In this document: positions 1 through 9,788 of the stretch, piece by piece | Layout: every line of letters begins with the position of its first letter | Position numbering within the stretch: the stretch's first letter is position 1 | NCBI RefSeq assembly: GCF_015686695.1 | Contig: NZ_JADPMR010000001.1 | Coordinates: 496,001 to 560,000, forward strand | DNA length: 64,000 nt | Direction: 5' to 3' | Source of the DNA: Vibrio nitrifigilis | GTDB lineage: Bacteria; Pseudomonadota; Gammaproteobacteria; Enterobacterales; Vibrionaceae | The notes under the pieces: model-generated | Seen by the model: the letters and a program-made list of their open reading frames with translations, nothing else | Database searches by the model: none | Told to the model about the DNA's origin: nothing | Position numbers and translations under genes: made by a program

Positions 1-1334
1 CTAAAGATGAAGTGTTGCGCCGTGAAATGCGTCAAATGGAAGGTAGCTGGTTAAACTCGAAATCAATCGAAACGGGTAAAAAGCGCTTGAACCGTTTGGG
101 TTATTTCGAAAAAGTGGATGTACAAACACAGCGTGTGCCTGGTACAGACGACCAAGTCGATGTGGTTTATAACGTCAAAGAGGCTAACTCTGGCAGTATT
201 AACTTCGGTGTTGGTTACGGTACTGAATCAGGGGTCAGCTTCCAAGTCGGTTTAACACAAGATAACTTCTTGGGTACAGGTAACCGTGTAAGCATCAGTG
301 CGACGACCAATGACTACCAGAAAAATGTGACGTTAGAGTATAAAGACCCTTACTTTACATTAGATGGCGTTAGCTTGGGTGGTAAAGTCTTTATCAATAA
401 ATTTGAGGCATCTGATGCTGGTATCGTCGACTATGATAACACCAGTTACGGTACTAATTTAACGTGGGGCTTCCCGGTTAATGAATTGAACCGTCTTGAA
501 CTTGGTGTGGGCTACACACACAGCAAAATCGGTAACTTAAAACCTTATTTACAAGTCGAGCAGTTCTTAGAAGCGCAAGCTGATAATGTTTCTTCAGACG
601 GCAGTTTAGTGACGGATGACTTTGATGTCAGCCTTACTTGGACACGTAATAACCTGAACCGTGGTTACTTCCCAACAGAAGGTAACTACCAACGTGCATA
701 CTATGATATGACCGTACCTGGTTCTGATGCGCTTTACTTTAAGATGCAGTATGACGTGCGCCAATATATTCCGTTGACTAAGAAACAAGATTTTACGTTA
801 TTGCTCCGTGGCCGTTTAGGTTACGGTAACGGATATGGTCAAACAAATGGTGTAGATAACCTCTATCCATTTTATGAAAACTTTTATGCGGGTGGTTTCT
901 CTACACTGCGCGGATTTAGCTCTAACACAGCAGGTCCTAAAGCGGTATATCGTAGTTATGCGGATTCCAACAACGGTACTGATACTGCAACGGATGAATC
1001 TGTGGGTGGTAACGCGACAGCACTTGCAAGTGCTGAGCTGATTGTACCGACTCCGTTTGTCTCAGAAGAAGTTCAAAACCAAATTCGAACCAGTGTCTTC
1101 TTTGATATGGCGAGTGTCTGGGATACTGAATTTGATTATAATGGATCTGTTGCATATGGTGACAAGTACTATTACGACTATTCAGATCCAACGAACTACC
1201 GTTCTTCATGGGGCGTGGCATTACAGTGGGTATCACCAATGGGACCATTAGTGTTCTCTGTAGCTAAGCCAATTAAAAAATACGAAGGTGATGACGAAGA
1301 ATTCTTTACCTTTACTATCGGAAAAACCTTTTAG
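1..1334 (+). CDS. bamA: BamA outer-membrane assembly factor, 3' part
   Basis: This is the C-terminal part of BamA, the Omp85 beta-barrel that inserts outer-membrane proteins as the core of the BAM complex. The reading frame is open to the left edge (frame from base 3), so the GTG at 12 is not a real start. About 443 of the usual ~800 residues are present. The fragment begins in the last POTRA region (KDEVLRREMRQMEG) and runs through the 16-strand barrel. The conserved loop-6 motif appears as LRGF. The protein ends in the aromatic C-terminal signature FTFTIGKTF. skp follows after 11 bases, the usual gammaproteobacterial order. Confidence 0.97.
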   Translation, partial: KDEVLRREMRQMEGSWLNSKSIETGKKRLNRLGYFEKVDVQTQRVPGTDDQVDVVYNVKEANSGSINFGVGYGTESGVSFQVGLTQDNFLGTGNRVSISATTNDYQKNVTLEYKDPYFTLDGVSLGGKVFINKFEASDAGIVDYDNTSYGTNLTWGFPVNELNRLELGVGYTHSKIGNLKPYLQVEQFLEAQADNVSSDGSLVTDDFDVSLTWTRNNLNRGYFPTEGNYQRAYYDMTVPGSDALYFKMQYDVRQYIPLTKKQDFTLLLRGRLGYGNGYGQTNGVDNLYPFYENFYAGGFSTLRGFSSNTAGPKAVYRSYADSNNGTDTATDESVGGNATALASAELIVPTPFVSEEVQNQIRTSVFFDMASVWDTEFDYNGSVAYGDKYYYDYSDPTNYRSSWGVALQWVSPMGPLVFSVAKPIKKYEGDDEEFFTFTIGKTF

Positions 1335-1345
1335 GGGACTATATT

Positions 1346-1855
1346 TTGAAAAGTATCTTCAAAGCGGCAGGTGTAAGCCTTGTTATTCTTAGCTCATCAT
1401 TCTTTGCTAATGCTGCTGAAGCGGCACAAAAAGTCGGCTTCATCAACACTGCAGAGGTTTTCCAATCATTGCCACAACGTGAAGTCGTGTTGCAAAAACT
1501 GCAGAAAGAGTTCAAAGATAAAGCGGATGAACTGAAAAGCATCCAAGAAACTGCACAAAAGAAAATGCAAAAACTGAAACGTGATTCTTCGCTAATGAGT
1601 GATGACGACCAAGAAAAATTGCGTATTGAAATTGGCCAGTTACAAAGTAAATACAAAGTGAAAGCTCAAGCGTTAGAAAACCAATCTAAACGCCGTGAAG
1701 CAGAAGAAAAACACAAACTATTTAAGATCATTCAAGATGCGGTTCAAAAAGTCGCGAAGAAAGATGGCTATGATATGATTGTTGATATCAGTGCTATGCA
1801 GTACGGCAAACCTGAATACAACATCTCACAAGAAGTCATTAAATCTATTAAGTAA
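1346..1855 (+). CDS. skp: Periplasmic chaperone Skp (OmpH)
   Basis: 169-residue periplasmic chaperone that holds unfolded outer-membrane proteins on their way to BAM. A signal peptide with a hydrophobic run (GVSLVILSSSFFANA) is followed by the mature start QKVGFINTAEVFQ. The middle is a long charged, Lys/Glu-rich coiled coil, matching the tentacles of the Skp trimer. The start is a TTG at 1346 with AGGGGA just upstream; no in-frame ATG gives a complete signal peptide. It sits between bamA and lpxD, its typical place. Confidence 0.95.
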   Translation: MKSIFKAAGVSLVILSSSFFANAAEAAQKVGFINTAEVFQSLPQREVVLQKLQKEFKDKADELKSIQETAQKKMQKLKRDSSLMSDDDQEKLRIEIGQLQSKYKVKAQALENQSKRREAEEKHKLFKIIQDAVQKVAKKDGYDMIVDISAMQYGKPEYNISQEVIKSIK

Positions 1856-1863
1856 TCGTTATT

Positions 1864-2895
1864 ATGATCACACTAACTTTAGCCGAATTGGCAACTATTA
1901 CTGGTGGTGAGTTACATGGTGACAGCTCTGTTGTTGTCTCTGCTGTTGCTCCTATGGACAAAGCTCAGGAAGGTGATGTTACTTTCCTGTCTAATCCTAA
2001 ATACAGTAAACACCTCGCTGCATGTAAAGCGACGGTAATTATGGTAAGAGAATCAGAGCGTGAATTGTGCCCATCCAATGCGTTGGTGGTTGCTGATCCG
2101 TATGTGGCTTTTGCTCGTGTTACTCAAGCATTAGATACCACGCCATCTCCAGCTACAGGTATTGCGCCGAGTGCGGTCATTGCCGATGATGCTAAGTTAG
2201 GTGATAACGTATCTATCGGTGCTAATGCTGTGATTGAATCTGGCGTTGAGCTAGGTAATAACGTGGTGATTGGTGCCGGTTGTTTCATCGGTAAACATGC
2301 CAAAATTGGTCATAATACTAAGCTTTGGGCTAATGTGACCATTTACCACAATGTTGTCCTAGGCGATGACTGTTTGGTGCAATCCAGCACAGTGATCGGT
2401 GCCGATGGTTTTGGTTATGCGAATGAAAAAGGTGAGTGGATTAAAATCCCTCAGCTTGGTTCTGTTCGCGTAGGTAATCGCGTTGAGATCGGTGCTTGTA
2501 CCACTATCGACCGTGGTGCCCTAGAAGATACGATTATTGAAGATAACGTCATCATCGATAACCAGATGCAAATTGCTCACAATGTTCACATCGGATATGG
2601 TACAGCGATGGCTGGTGGTACTATTGTTGCCGGCAGTACTTCGATAGGTAAATATTGCATTATCGGTGGCGCTTCTGTGCTTAATGGTCACATTGAGATT
2701 GCCGATGGCGTGACGATTACTGGTATGGGTATGGTGATGCGTAGCATCCCAGAAAAAGGGGTATATTCTTCCGGGATTCCTCTACAAACCAATAAAGAAT
2801 GGCGCAAAACAGCAACACGTGTTCATAGAATTGACGAAATGAATAAACGATTGAAAGCTGTTGAAAAGCAACTTGAGCGAAAAAAAGACGCTTAA
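1864..2895 (+). CDS. lpxD: UDP-3-O-acylglucosamine N-acyltransferase LpxD
   Basis: Third enzyme of lipid A synthesis: adds the N-linked hydroxyacyl chain to UDP-3-O-acyl-glucosamine using acyl-ACP. At 343 residues it has family length. An N-terminal uridine-binding region (LAELATITGGELHG) is followed by many hexapeptide repeats forming a left-handed beta helix (I-G-x-N-x-x-I pattern, residues about 100-310). The catalytic histidine lies in QIAHNVHIG and falls at residue 239, as in E. coli. A charged C-terminal helix closes the trimer. It starts 8 bases after skp, and a strong terminator hairpin follows the gene. Confidence 0.97.
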   Translation: MITLTLAELATITGGELHGDSSVVVSAVAPMDKAQEGDVTFLSNPKYSKHLAACKATVIMVRESERELCPSNALVVADPYVAFARVTQALDTTPSPATGIAPSAVIADDAKLGDNVSIGANAVIESGVELGNNVVIGAGCFIGKHAKIGHNTKLWANVTIYHNVVLGDDCLVQSSTVIGADGFGYANEKGEWIKIPQLGSVRVGNRVEIGACTTIDRGALEDTIIEDNVIIDNQMQIAHNVHIGYGTAMAGGTIVAGSTSIGKYCIIGGASVLNGHIEIADGVTITGMGMVMRSIPEKGVYSSGIPLQTNKEWRKTATRVHRIDEMNKRLKAVEKQLERKKDA

Positions 2896-2910
2896 ATTGG
2901 CTTTTTTGTC

Positions 2911-2943
2911 AAAAAGGCTCGCATGCTGCGAGTCTTTTTCGTC
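2911..2943 (+). terminator. Intrinsic terminator between lpxD and fabZ
   Basis: A 13-bp stem (2911-2923 with 2927-2939, one G-T pair) closes a three-base loop and ends in a T run. A TATAAT hexamer at 2944-2949 lies directly downstream, followed by a GC-rich discriminator. It could be the -10 of a separate fabZ promoter, but no good -35 is visible. Confidence 0.75.
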
Positions 2944-2994
2944 TATAATGCCCGCAGATTAAATTAATATGTAATTTTGAATAGGAATATGACT

Positions 2995-3447
2995 TTGACT
3001 ACTGAAAAGAAAACGATGAATATCACTGAAATTCAGGCGCTTCTTCCTCATCGCTACCCATTTTTGCTGATTGATCGTGTTACTGATTATGAAGAAGGCA
3101 AATACTTAATTGGTCTGAAAAACGTTTCAGTGAATGAGCCTCAGTTTACTGGTCATTTCCCTCAACTACCTGTATTCCCTGGTGTCCTTATCCTTGAAGC
3201 AATGGCTCAAGCAACAGGCCTCCTTGCTTTCAAAACTTTTGGCGCACCAAAAGAAAATGAATTGTATTACTTTGCTAGTATTGATAATGCGAAGTTCCGT
3301 CGTCCAGTTGGCCCTGGTGATCAACTGATGGTCGAAGTGGAATTTGTCAAAGAACGCCGCGGCATCGCTCTATTTCATGGTACAGCGAAAGTTGATGGCG
3401 AAGTGGTATGTTCAGCTGAACTGAAATGTGCACGTCGAGAGTTTTAA
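2995..3447 (+). CDS. fabZ: 3-hydroxyacyl-ACP dehydratase FabZ
   Basis: Dehydrates beta-hydroxyacyl-ACP in fatty acid elongation and competes with lipid A synthesis for 3-hydroxymyristoyl-ACP. The hot-dog fold shows the signature GHFPxxPVFPGV. I chose the TTG at 2995 (MTTEKKTMN), giving 150 residues. AGGA lies 8 bases upstream, and the catalytic His and Glu then fall at 54 and 68, the E. coli numbers. The ATG at 2989 is only two bases from that ribosome site and would add two residues. The gene ends one base before lpxA. Confidence 0.96.
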   Translation: MTTEKKTMNITEIQALLPHRYPFLLIDRVTDYEEGKYLIGLKNVSVNEPQFTGHFPQLPVFPGVLILEAMAQATGLLAFKTFGAPKENELYYFASIDNAKFRRPVGPGDQLMVEVEFVKERRGIALFHGTAKVDGEVVCSAELKCARREF

Positions 3448-3448
3448 T

Positions 3449-4237
3449 ATGATCCACGAAACAGCACAAATCCACCCATCAGCGGTGGTAGAAGAAGGTG
3501 CCGTTATCGGTGCTAACGTAAAAATTGGCCCATTCTGCTTTGTTGATAGCAAAGTCGAGATCGATGAAGGCACAGAATTGCTGTCTCATGTGGTTGTGAA
3601 AGGGCCAACAAAAATCGGTAAAGAAAACCGTATTTTTCAATTCGCCTCTATTGGTGAAGAGTGTCAGGATCTGAAATATAAAGGCGAAGATACTCAATTG
3701 ATTATCGGCGACCGCAATACGATTCGTGAAAGCGTTACTATGCACCGTGGTACGATACAAGACAGCGGTATTACTAAAGTAGGTAATGATAACCTCTTTA
3801 TGATTAACGCTCACGTTGCCCATGACTGTGTGGTGGGGAACAGTTGTATTTTTGCTAACAATGCAACGCTAGCTGGTCACGTTACTATCGAAGATAATGC
3901 CATTATTGGTGGTATGTCTGCGATTCACCAATTCTGCCAAGTAGGTGCTCACGCGATGCTAGGTGGTGGTTCTATTGTCGTGAAAGATGTGCCTCCATAT
4001 GTAATGGCTCAAGGCAATCACTGCGAACCATTTGGTATTAACGTGGAAGGCTTGAAGCGTCGTGGTTTTGAAAAGAGTGAAATTCACGCGATTCGCCGCG
4101 CTTATAAAGCGATTTATCGTTCAGGGATTACCCTTGAAGAAGCGAAAGCACAAATTGCGCAAGAGACTGCCGAGTTTCCTGCTGTGCAGCGTTTCTTAGA
4201 TTTCCTTGAAACATCAACACGTGGCATTATTCGTTAA
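3449..4237 (+). CDS. lpxA: UDP-GlcNAc acyltransferase LpxA
   Basis: First enzyme of lipid A synthesis: moves a 3-hydroxyacyl chain from ACP to UDP-GlcNAc. With the ATG at 3449 the protein is 262 residues, the same as E. coli LpxA; an upstream in-frame ATG at 3428 inside fabZ would add an unsupported extension. Hexapeptide repeats fill residues 1-190, and the C-terminal helical domain (IHAIRRAYKAIYRSG) is present. The catalytic histidine in AHVAHDCVVG is residue 125. It is translationally coupled to fabZ. Confidence 0.97.
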   Translation: MIHETAQIHPSAVVEEGAVIGANVKIGPFCFVDSKVEIDEGTELLSHVVVKGPTKIGKENRIFQFASIGEECQDLKYKGEDTQLIIGDRNTIRESVTMHRGTIQDSGITKVGNDNLFMINAHVAHDCVVGNSCIFANNATLAGHVTIEDNAIIGGMSAIHQFCQVGAHAMLGGGSIVVKDVPPYVMAQGNHCEPFGINVEGLKRRGFEKSEIHAIRRAYKAIYRSGITLEEAKAQIAQETAEFPAVQRFLDFLETSTRGIIR

Positions 4238-4262
4238 TAGTGCTGTCGTGTGTATAAGACTT

Positions 4263-4296
4263 AAGATCGCTGCTTTAGGGCAGCGATCTTTTCCAT
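4263..4296 (+). terminator. Intrinsic terminator after lpxA
   Basis: A perfect 11-bp stem (4263-4273 with 4280-4290) with a six-base loop is followed by a T-rich tract. It separates lpxA from lpxB, leaving a 181-base gap where many relatives have these genes nearly touching. Confidence 0.75.
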
Positions 4297-4418
4297 TTTT
4301 AGGCTGGTGATATTTTTCCTTTTTATGAATGAAAAACTGGGCTGTCACATTCGATGGAGTGTCTGTCTCTACAGTTATTATTCATAAAATGGCATTAAGC
4401 TGGTAAGAGGATTTGAGT

Positions 4419-5570
4419 GTGGAAAAACCACTACGTATCGGCATCGTTGTTGGAGAGTTATCTGGAGATACTCTTGGCGAGGGGTTTATCAAAGCGATAA
4501 AGGCTCAATACCCTGATGCAGAATTTGTCGGTATTGGCGGCCCAAAGATGATCGAACAAGGGTGTCAATCTCTCTTTGATATGGAAGAGCTGGCGGTAAT
4601 GGGGTTAGTTGAAGTCCTTGGCCGTTTGCCTCGTTTATTAAAAATCAAAGCAGAACTCGTAAAGTATTTTACCCAAAATCCACCCGATGTGTTTGTTGGT
4701 ATTGATGCTCCAGACTTTAACTTGCGCCTCGAACTCGATTTGAAACAAGCGGGTATAAAAACGGTGCATTACGTGAGTCCATCAGTGTGGGCATGGCGTC
4801 AAAAGCGTATTTTTAAAATCGAAGCTGCAACGAACTTGGTGCTGGCATTTTTGCCGTTTGAAAAAGCGTTCTACGATAAATTCAATGTTCCATGTGAATT
4901 TATTGGTCATACACTTGCAGATGCGATTCCCTACAAAACAGACAGACGATTCGCTCAGGAGCAGCTTGGACTCAATTCCGACCGTCAATGGTTAGCGGTA
5001 TTACCAGGTAGCCGCGGTAGCGAAATGAAAATGTTGGCAGAGCCTTTTATTCGTACTTGCCAAAAACTCAAAGACACTCATCCTAACTTGAGTTTCATTG
5101 TCGCGTTGGTGAATCAAAAGCGTCGTGCTGAATTTGAGCAAGTATGGCAAGACATTGCGCCCGAGTTGGAATTTACTCTTGTTGATGACACCGCTCGCAA
5201 CGTAATCGCAGCGTCTGATGCCGTTATGTTGGCTTCTGGAACGGTCGCATTAGAGTGTATGTTGCTTAAGCGGCCGATGGTGGTTGGTTATAAAGTGAAT
5301 GCATTTACGGCTTTCTTGGCTAAGCGTTTGTTGAAAACGAAATATGTTTCACTGCCTAATATATTGGCGGATCAACCTCTAGTGACCGAGCTATTACAAG
5401 ATGACTGTACAGTGGAAAACCTGTATCAACATGTCAGCCAAGTTCTAGATGGTGATAATCAAGCGATGTTAGAAAAATTTGATGAAATGCACCATTGGAT
5501 CCGCAAAGATGCCGATCAACAAGCTGCAAATGCGGTATTAACTTTAATAGAGAAGCCTGTTCATGCCTAA
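4419..5570 (+). CDS. lpxB: Lipid A disaccharide synthase LpxB
   Basis: Membrane-associated glycosyltransferase (family 19) that joins lipid X and UDP-2,3-diacylglucosamine into the lipid A disaccharide. The N-terminal motif IGIVVGELSGDTLG and the later LPGSRGSEM and ASGTVALE motifs are diagnostic. I prefer the GTG at 4419 (383 residues): AGAGGA ends 7 bases before it, whereas the TTG at 4413 is too close to that site. The last 8 bases overlap rnhB, so the two are coupled. Confidence 0.96.
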   Translation: MEKPLRIGIVVGELSGDTLGEGFIKAIKAQYPDAEFVGIGGPKMIEQGCQSLFDMEELAVMGLVEVLGRLPRLLKIKAELVKYFTQNPPDVFVGIDAPDFNLRLELDLKQAGIKTVHYVSPSVWAWRQKRIFKIEAATNLVLAFLPFEKAFYDKFNVPCEFIGHTLADAIPYKTDRRFAQEQLGLNSDRQWLAVLPGSRGSEMKMLAEPFIRTCQKLKDTHPNLSFIVALVNQKRRAEFEQVWQDIAPELEFTLVDDTARNVIAASDAVMLASGTVALECMLLKRPMVVGYKVNAFTAFLAKRLLKTKYVSLPNILADQPLVTELLQDDCTVENLYQHVSQVLDGDNQAMLEKFDEMHHWIRKDADQQAANAVLTLIEKPVHA

Positions 5571-6183
5571 AAAAGAGCAAAAAGAATTACCTCCATACGA
5601 ATATCCGCAAGGCTTCCAATATATTGCAGGTGTGGATGAAGTTGGACGAGGCCCTTTAGTCGGTGATGTTGTTACTGCTGCCGTCATTCTAGATCCCAAT
5701 AACCCAATCGCTGGGTTAACAGATTCAAAGAAACTATCTGAGAAAAAGCGTCTGGCACTGTTTCCTGAAATTCAACAAAAAGCATTAGCTTGGTCTGTTG
5801 GCCGTTGTTCTCCGCAAGAAATAGATGAATTAAATATACTTCAGGCGACAATGGTTGCCATGCAGCGTGCCGTGGCTGGATTATCTGTAACAGCTGATTT
5901 TGTGGTCATTGATGGTAATAAAGTTCCTAACTTGCCGATGGAAGCTCAGGCGGTGGTGAAGGGCGATTTAAGAGTTGCAGAAATTAGTGCAGCATCAATT
6001 ATTGCCAAAGTGATTCGCGACCATGAGATGGAAGAGTTGGATAAAAAGCATCCTGAATTTGGTTTTGCTCAACACAAAGGTTATCCAACCAAAGCGCATT
6101 TTGCCGCTATTGAAGAATATGGTGTTATTGATGAACATCGTAAGAGTTTTGGTCCAGTGAAGCGTGCGTTAGGGCTTGCATAA
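5563..6183 (+). CDS. rnhB: Ribonuclease HII
   Basis: Removes ribonucleotides from DNA-RNA hybrids, including single ribonucleotides misinserted in DNA. At 206 residues it is close to family size. The N-terminal acidic motif GVDEVGRGPLVG holds the first two catalytic acids (near residues 25-26), and VIDGNKVP and AASIIAKVIRDHEM carry the rest of the active site. It overlaps lpxB and precedes dnaE, the standard order. Confidence 0.97.
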   Translation: MPKKEQKELPPYEYPQGFQYIAGVDEVGRGPLVGDVVTAAVILDPNNPIAGLTDSKKLSEKKRLALFPEIQQKALAWSVGRCSPQEIDELNILQATMVAMQRAVAGLSVTADFVVIDGNKVPNLPMEAQAVVKGDLRVAEISAASIIAKVIRDHEMEELDKKHPEFGFAQHKGYPTKAHFAAIEEYGVIDEHRKSFGPVKRALGLA

Positions 6184-6263
6184 AAGCCAATAGCACTCTG
6201 AAATTTGTGACGCTTTTGCGTAGAATGAAGAACAAAGAATATTTAAAGCCAGGATTGAATTGA

Positions 6264-9200
6264 ATGTCTGACCCAAAGTTTATCCACTTACGCATTCATA
6301 GTGACTACTCAATGGTTGATGGGATCGGTAAGGTTCCACCATTAGTGAAAAAAGTGGCCGAAATGGGCATGCCGGCAATGGCACTCACTGATTTTACTAA
6401 CCTATGCGGCTTGGTGAAATTTTACGGTAATGCTAACAAGAGCGGTGTTAAACCGATTGTTGGTGCCGACTTTCTAATGCAATCAGAAGAGTTTGGTGAT
6501 GAGCTCACTAAGCTGACGATTCTGGCGAAAGATAATACGGGTTACAAAAACCTGACCTTGTTAATCTCAGAGGCTTATTTACGCGGTCATGTTCAGCATC
6601 AACCCGTCATTGACAAAGAATGGCTTATTGAACGTGCGGAAGGGTTGATTATCATTTCCGGTGGTAAATGGGGCGAGATTGGCCGAGCTTTGCTCAAAGG
6701 TAATATGGCGACAGTGCGCCAATGCGTCGATTTTTATCAAACCCATTTTAAAGATAACTTCTATCTAGAGCTGACTCGTACCGGCCGTTTAGATGAAGAA
6801 ACGTATCTGCATTTTGCTTTAGATTTAGCAGAACAAGAAAGTCTTCCTGTTGTTGCAACCAATGATGTGGTGTTCTTAACTGAGGATCTATTTGATGCTC
6901 ATGAAATTCGAGTCGCGATCCATGATGGTTATACTCTCGATGATCCACGTCGCCCCAAAAATTACAGTCCACAACAATATCTTCGTAGTGAAGATGAGAT
7001 GTGTGAGCTATTTGCTGACATTCCAGAAGCTTTAGTTAATACGGTAGAAATTGCCAAGCGTTGTAACGTCACTGTTCGCTTAGGCGAATATTTTCTACCT
7101 AACTTCCCGACAGAAGGGATGGAGATTGAAGACTATCTGATTAAAAAGTCTCACCATGGTCTAGAAGAGCGCCTTGAATTTTTATATCCCGATGAGCAAG
7201 AGCGGTTAGAAAAACGCCCCGAATATGATGCTCGACTTGAACGCGAGCTTGGGGTAATTAACCAGATGGGATTTCCTGGTTACTTTTTGATCGTAATGGA
7301 GTTCATCCAATGGTCGAAAGATAACGATATCCCTGTTGGGCCAGGCCGTGGTTCTGGTGCCGGTTCATTGGTGGCATATTCGCTTAAAATCACGGACCTC
7401 GATCCACTTAAATACGATTTGCTGTTCGAACGTTTCTTGAACCCTGAACGTGTCTCTATGCCCGATTTCGATGTCGATTTCTGTATGGATAAACGTGATA
7501 AGGTGATCGATCACGTTGCAGATATGTATGGACGTGATGCGGTATCTCAGATCATTACGTTTGGTACCATGGCTGCGAAAGCGGTGGTTCGTGATGTTGG
7601 TCGGGTGTTGGGCCATCCATTTGGTTTCTGTGATCGTATTTCTAAGCTAATTCCACCTGATCCAGGTATGACCTTGGAAAAGGCATTCGCCGCGGAACCC
7701 GCTTTAGGTGAGCTTTATAACAATGACGAAGAAGTCAAAGAGCTGATCGATATGTGTCGCATCCTTGAAGGGTGTACACGTAATGCCGGTAAACACGCTG
7801 GTGGGGTGGTGATTTCACCGACCACCATTACCGATTTTGCACCGTTATATTGTGATGCAGAAGGTAATCATCCAGTTACTCAGTTTGATAAAAATGATGT
7901 GGAATACGCGGGCCTAGTTAAGTTTGACTTCTTAGGCTTGAGAACGCTAACAATCATTGACTGGGCATTGGGGATGATTAACCCACGTCAAGAAAAGAAA
8001 GGGTTGCCTCCTGTTCGTATTGAAGCGATTGATCTTGAAGACCCTGCGTCATTTACCATTTTGAAAAACTCTGAAACGACGGCTGTATTCCAGTTGGAAT
8101 CTCGCGGTATGAAAGAGTTGATTAAACGACTTCAGCCAGACTGTTTTGAAGATATCATCGCATTGGTGGCGTTGTTCCGTCCTGGGCCATTGCAATCAGG
8201 TATGGTAGATAACTTTATCGACCGTAAACACGGTCAAGAAGAAATTTCCTACCCCGATGAAAAGTGGCAACATGAGTCGTTAAAAGAAATACTTGAACCT
8301 ACATATGGCATTATCTTGTATCAAGAACAGGTAATGCAGATAGCACAGGTTCTCGCTGGCTATACGCTTGGCGGTGCAGACATGTTGCGCCGTGCAATGG
8401 GTAAGAAAAAGCCAGAAGAAATGGCGAAACAGCGCGCAGTTTTCCAATCAGGTGCCGAAAATAACGGTATTGATGGTGAGCTAGCGATGAAAATCTTCGA
8501 CTTGGTGGAAAAATTTGCTGGTTATGGATTTAACAAATCGCACTCTGCTGCTTATGCTTTAGTTTCGTATCAAACTCTTTGGCTTAAAACTCACCATCCA
8601 GCAGAATTTATGGCGGCGGTAATGACGGCCGACATGGATAATACTGAGAAAGTGGTTGGCTTGGTTGATGAATGCAACCGCATGGGATTAGCGGTATTAC
8701 CACCAGACATCAATAAAGGCTTATATCGCTTTAATGTCGACGATGATGGTGCGATCGTGTATGGTATCGGCGCAATTAAAGGGGTTGGTGAAGGTCCTAT
8801 CGACGCGATTTGCCAAGCGCGCGAAGAAGGCGGTTATTTCAAAGACCTATTTGATTTTTGTGCACGAATTGATTTAAAACGCGTGAATAAACGCGTGATT
8901 GAAAAACTTATTTACGCAGGTGCTTTAGATCGTTTAGGTCCACACAGAGCTGCTATGATGGCATCTTTGGATGATGCGGTGAAATCGGCTAACCAATACC
9001 ATCAAGCGGAAGCTTTTGGGCAGGCTGACATGTTTGGTGTGTTGACCGATGCTCCCGAAGAGGTTGAACAAAAGTATACTCAAGTTCCACCTTGGCCTGA
9101 AAAGGTCTGGTTAGAAGGGGAGCGGGAAACACTCGGACTATACTTAACCGGCCACCCGATTAATGCGTATTTAAAAGAGTTAAATAACTATACCAGTTGC

Positions 9201-9743
9201 CGGTTGAATGAGGCTGCACCAACTCGACGTGATCAGTCTTTAACAGTGGCAGGGTTAGTGATTAACGCCCGTGTGATGACAACTAAGCGAGGATCGCGAA
9301 TTGGTTTGCTTACACTGGATGACCGTTCTGGGCGAATGGAAGTGATGCTGTTTTCAGATGCTTTAGATCGCTATGCAGAATTGTTAGAAAAAGATAAAAT
9401 TTTGGTCGTTTCCGGACAGGTCAGCTTTGATGACTTCAACGGTGGTCTTAAAATGTCGGCGCGCGAAGTTATGGATTTGGGCAGCGCGCGAGAGAAATAC
9501 GCCCGTGGTTTATCTCTGTCGATTGAACAATCGCAGATAGATGAACAATTTTTTGAGCGCTTTAGTCAGATCATAGAGCCTCACCGAGCAGGAACCGTAC
9601 CTGTCAATGTGTATTACCAACGCGCCGATGCACGAGCCCGGCTAGCCCTTGGTACAGAGTGGCGTGTAACGCCCAATGATGCATTGTTAGACGAATTAAA
9701 ACAGCTACTTGGTAACCACCGAGTAGAACTCGAATTTAACTAA
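6264..9743 (+). CDS. dnaE: DNA polymerase III alpha subunit
   Basis: Catalytic subunit of the replicative polymerase. The 1159-residue protein has the family architecture: an N-terminal PHP domain (LRIHSDYSMVDG, from residue 7), a C-family palm with PDFDVDF placing the metal-binding aspartates at 401 and 403 as in E. coli, fingers, tandem HhH region, and a C-terminal OB fold (LTVAGLVINARVMTTKRG). AGGA lies 9 bases before the ATG. The epsilon subunit gene dnaQ lies 11.5 kb downstream. Confidence 0.98.
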   Translation: MSDPKFIHLRIHSDYSMVDGIGKVPPLVKKVAEMGMPAMALTDFTNLCGLVKFYGNANKSGVKPIVGADFLMQSEEFGDELTKLTILAKDNTGYKNLTLLISEAYLRGHVQHQPVIDKEWLIERAEGLIIISGGKWGEIGRALLKGNMATVRQCVDFYQTHFKDNFYLELTRTGRLDEETYLHFALDLAEQESLPVVATNDVVFLTEDLFDAHEIRVAIHDGYTLDDPRRPKNYSPQQYLRSEDEMCELFADIPEALVNTVEIAKRCNVTVRLGEYFLPNFPTEGMEIEDYLIKKSHHGLEERLEFLYPDEQERLEKRPEYDARLERELGVINQMGFPGYFLIVMEFIQWSKDNDIPVGPGRGSGAGSLVAYSLKITDLDPLKYDLLFERFLNPERVSMPDFDVDFCMDKRDKVIDHVADMYGRDAVSQIITFGTMAAKAVVRDVGRVLGHPFGFCDRISKLIPPDPGMTLEKAFAAEPALGELYNNDEEVKELIDMCRILEGCTRNAGKHAGGVVISPTTITDFAPLYCDAEGNHPVTQFDKNDVEYAGLVKFDFLGLRTLTIIDWALGMINPRQEKKGLPPVRIEAIDLEDPASFTILKNSETTAVFQLESRGMKELIKRLQPDCFEDIIALVALFRPGPLQSGMVDNFIDRKHGQEEISYPDEKWQHESLKEILEPTYGIILYQEQVMQIAQVLAGYTLGGADMLRRAMGKKKPEEMAKQRAVFQSGAENNGIDGELAMKIFDLVEKFAGYGFNKSHSAAYALVSYQTLWLKTHHPAEFMAAVMTADMDNTEKVVGLVDECNRMGLAVLPPDINKGLYRFNVDDDGAIVYGIGAIKGVGEGPIDAICQAREEGGYFKDLFDFCARIDLKRVNKRVIEKLIYAGALDRLGPHRAAMMASLDDAVKSANQYHQAEAFGQADMFGVLTDAPEEVEQKYTQVPPWPEKVWLEGERETLGLYLTGHPINAYLKELNNYTSCRLNEAAPTRRDQSLTVAGLVINARVMTTKRGSRIGLLTLDDRSGRMEVMLFSDALDRYAELLEKDKILVVSGQVSFDDFNGGLKMSAREVMDLGSAREKYARGLSLSIEQSQIDEQFFERFSQIIEPHRAGTVPVNVYYQRADARARLALGTEWRVTPNDALLDELKQLLGNHRVELEFN

Positions 9744-9788
9744 AAATTCGGTGGCCATTTTGCCACTGAGTAGAAAAAGGATCGTTAG

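Noticed and set aside
937..1251. Frames of 69-103 residues inside bamA and similar shadows inside other long genes.
   Set aside because: They overlap strongly conserved genes in other frames and have no supporting motifs.
12..1334. A complete BamA starting with GTG at 12.
   Set aside because: The frame is open to the window edge, and the protein would lack the signal peptide and most POTRA domains.
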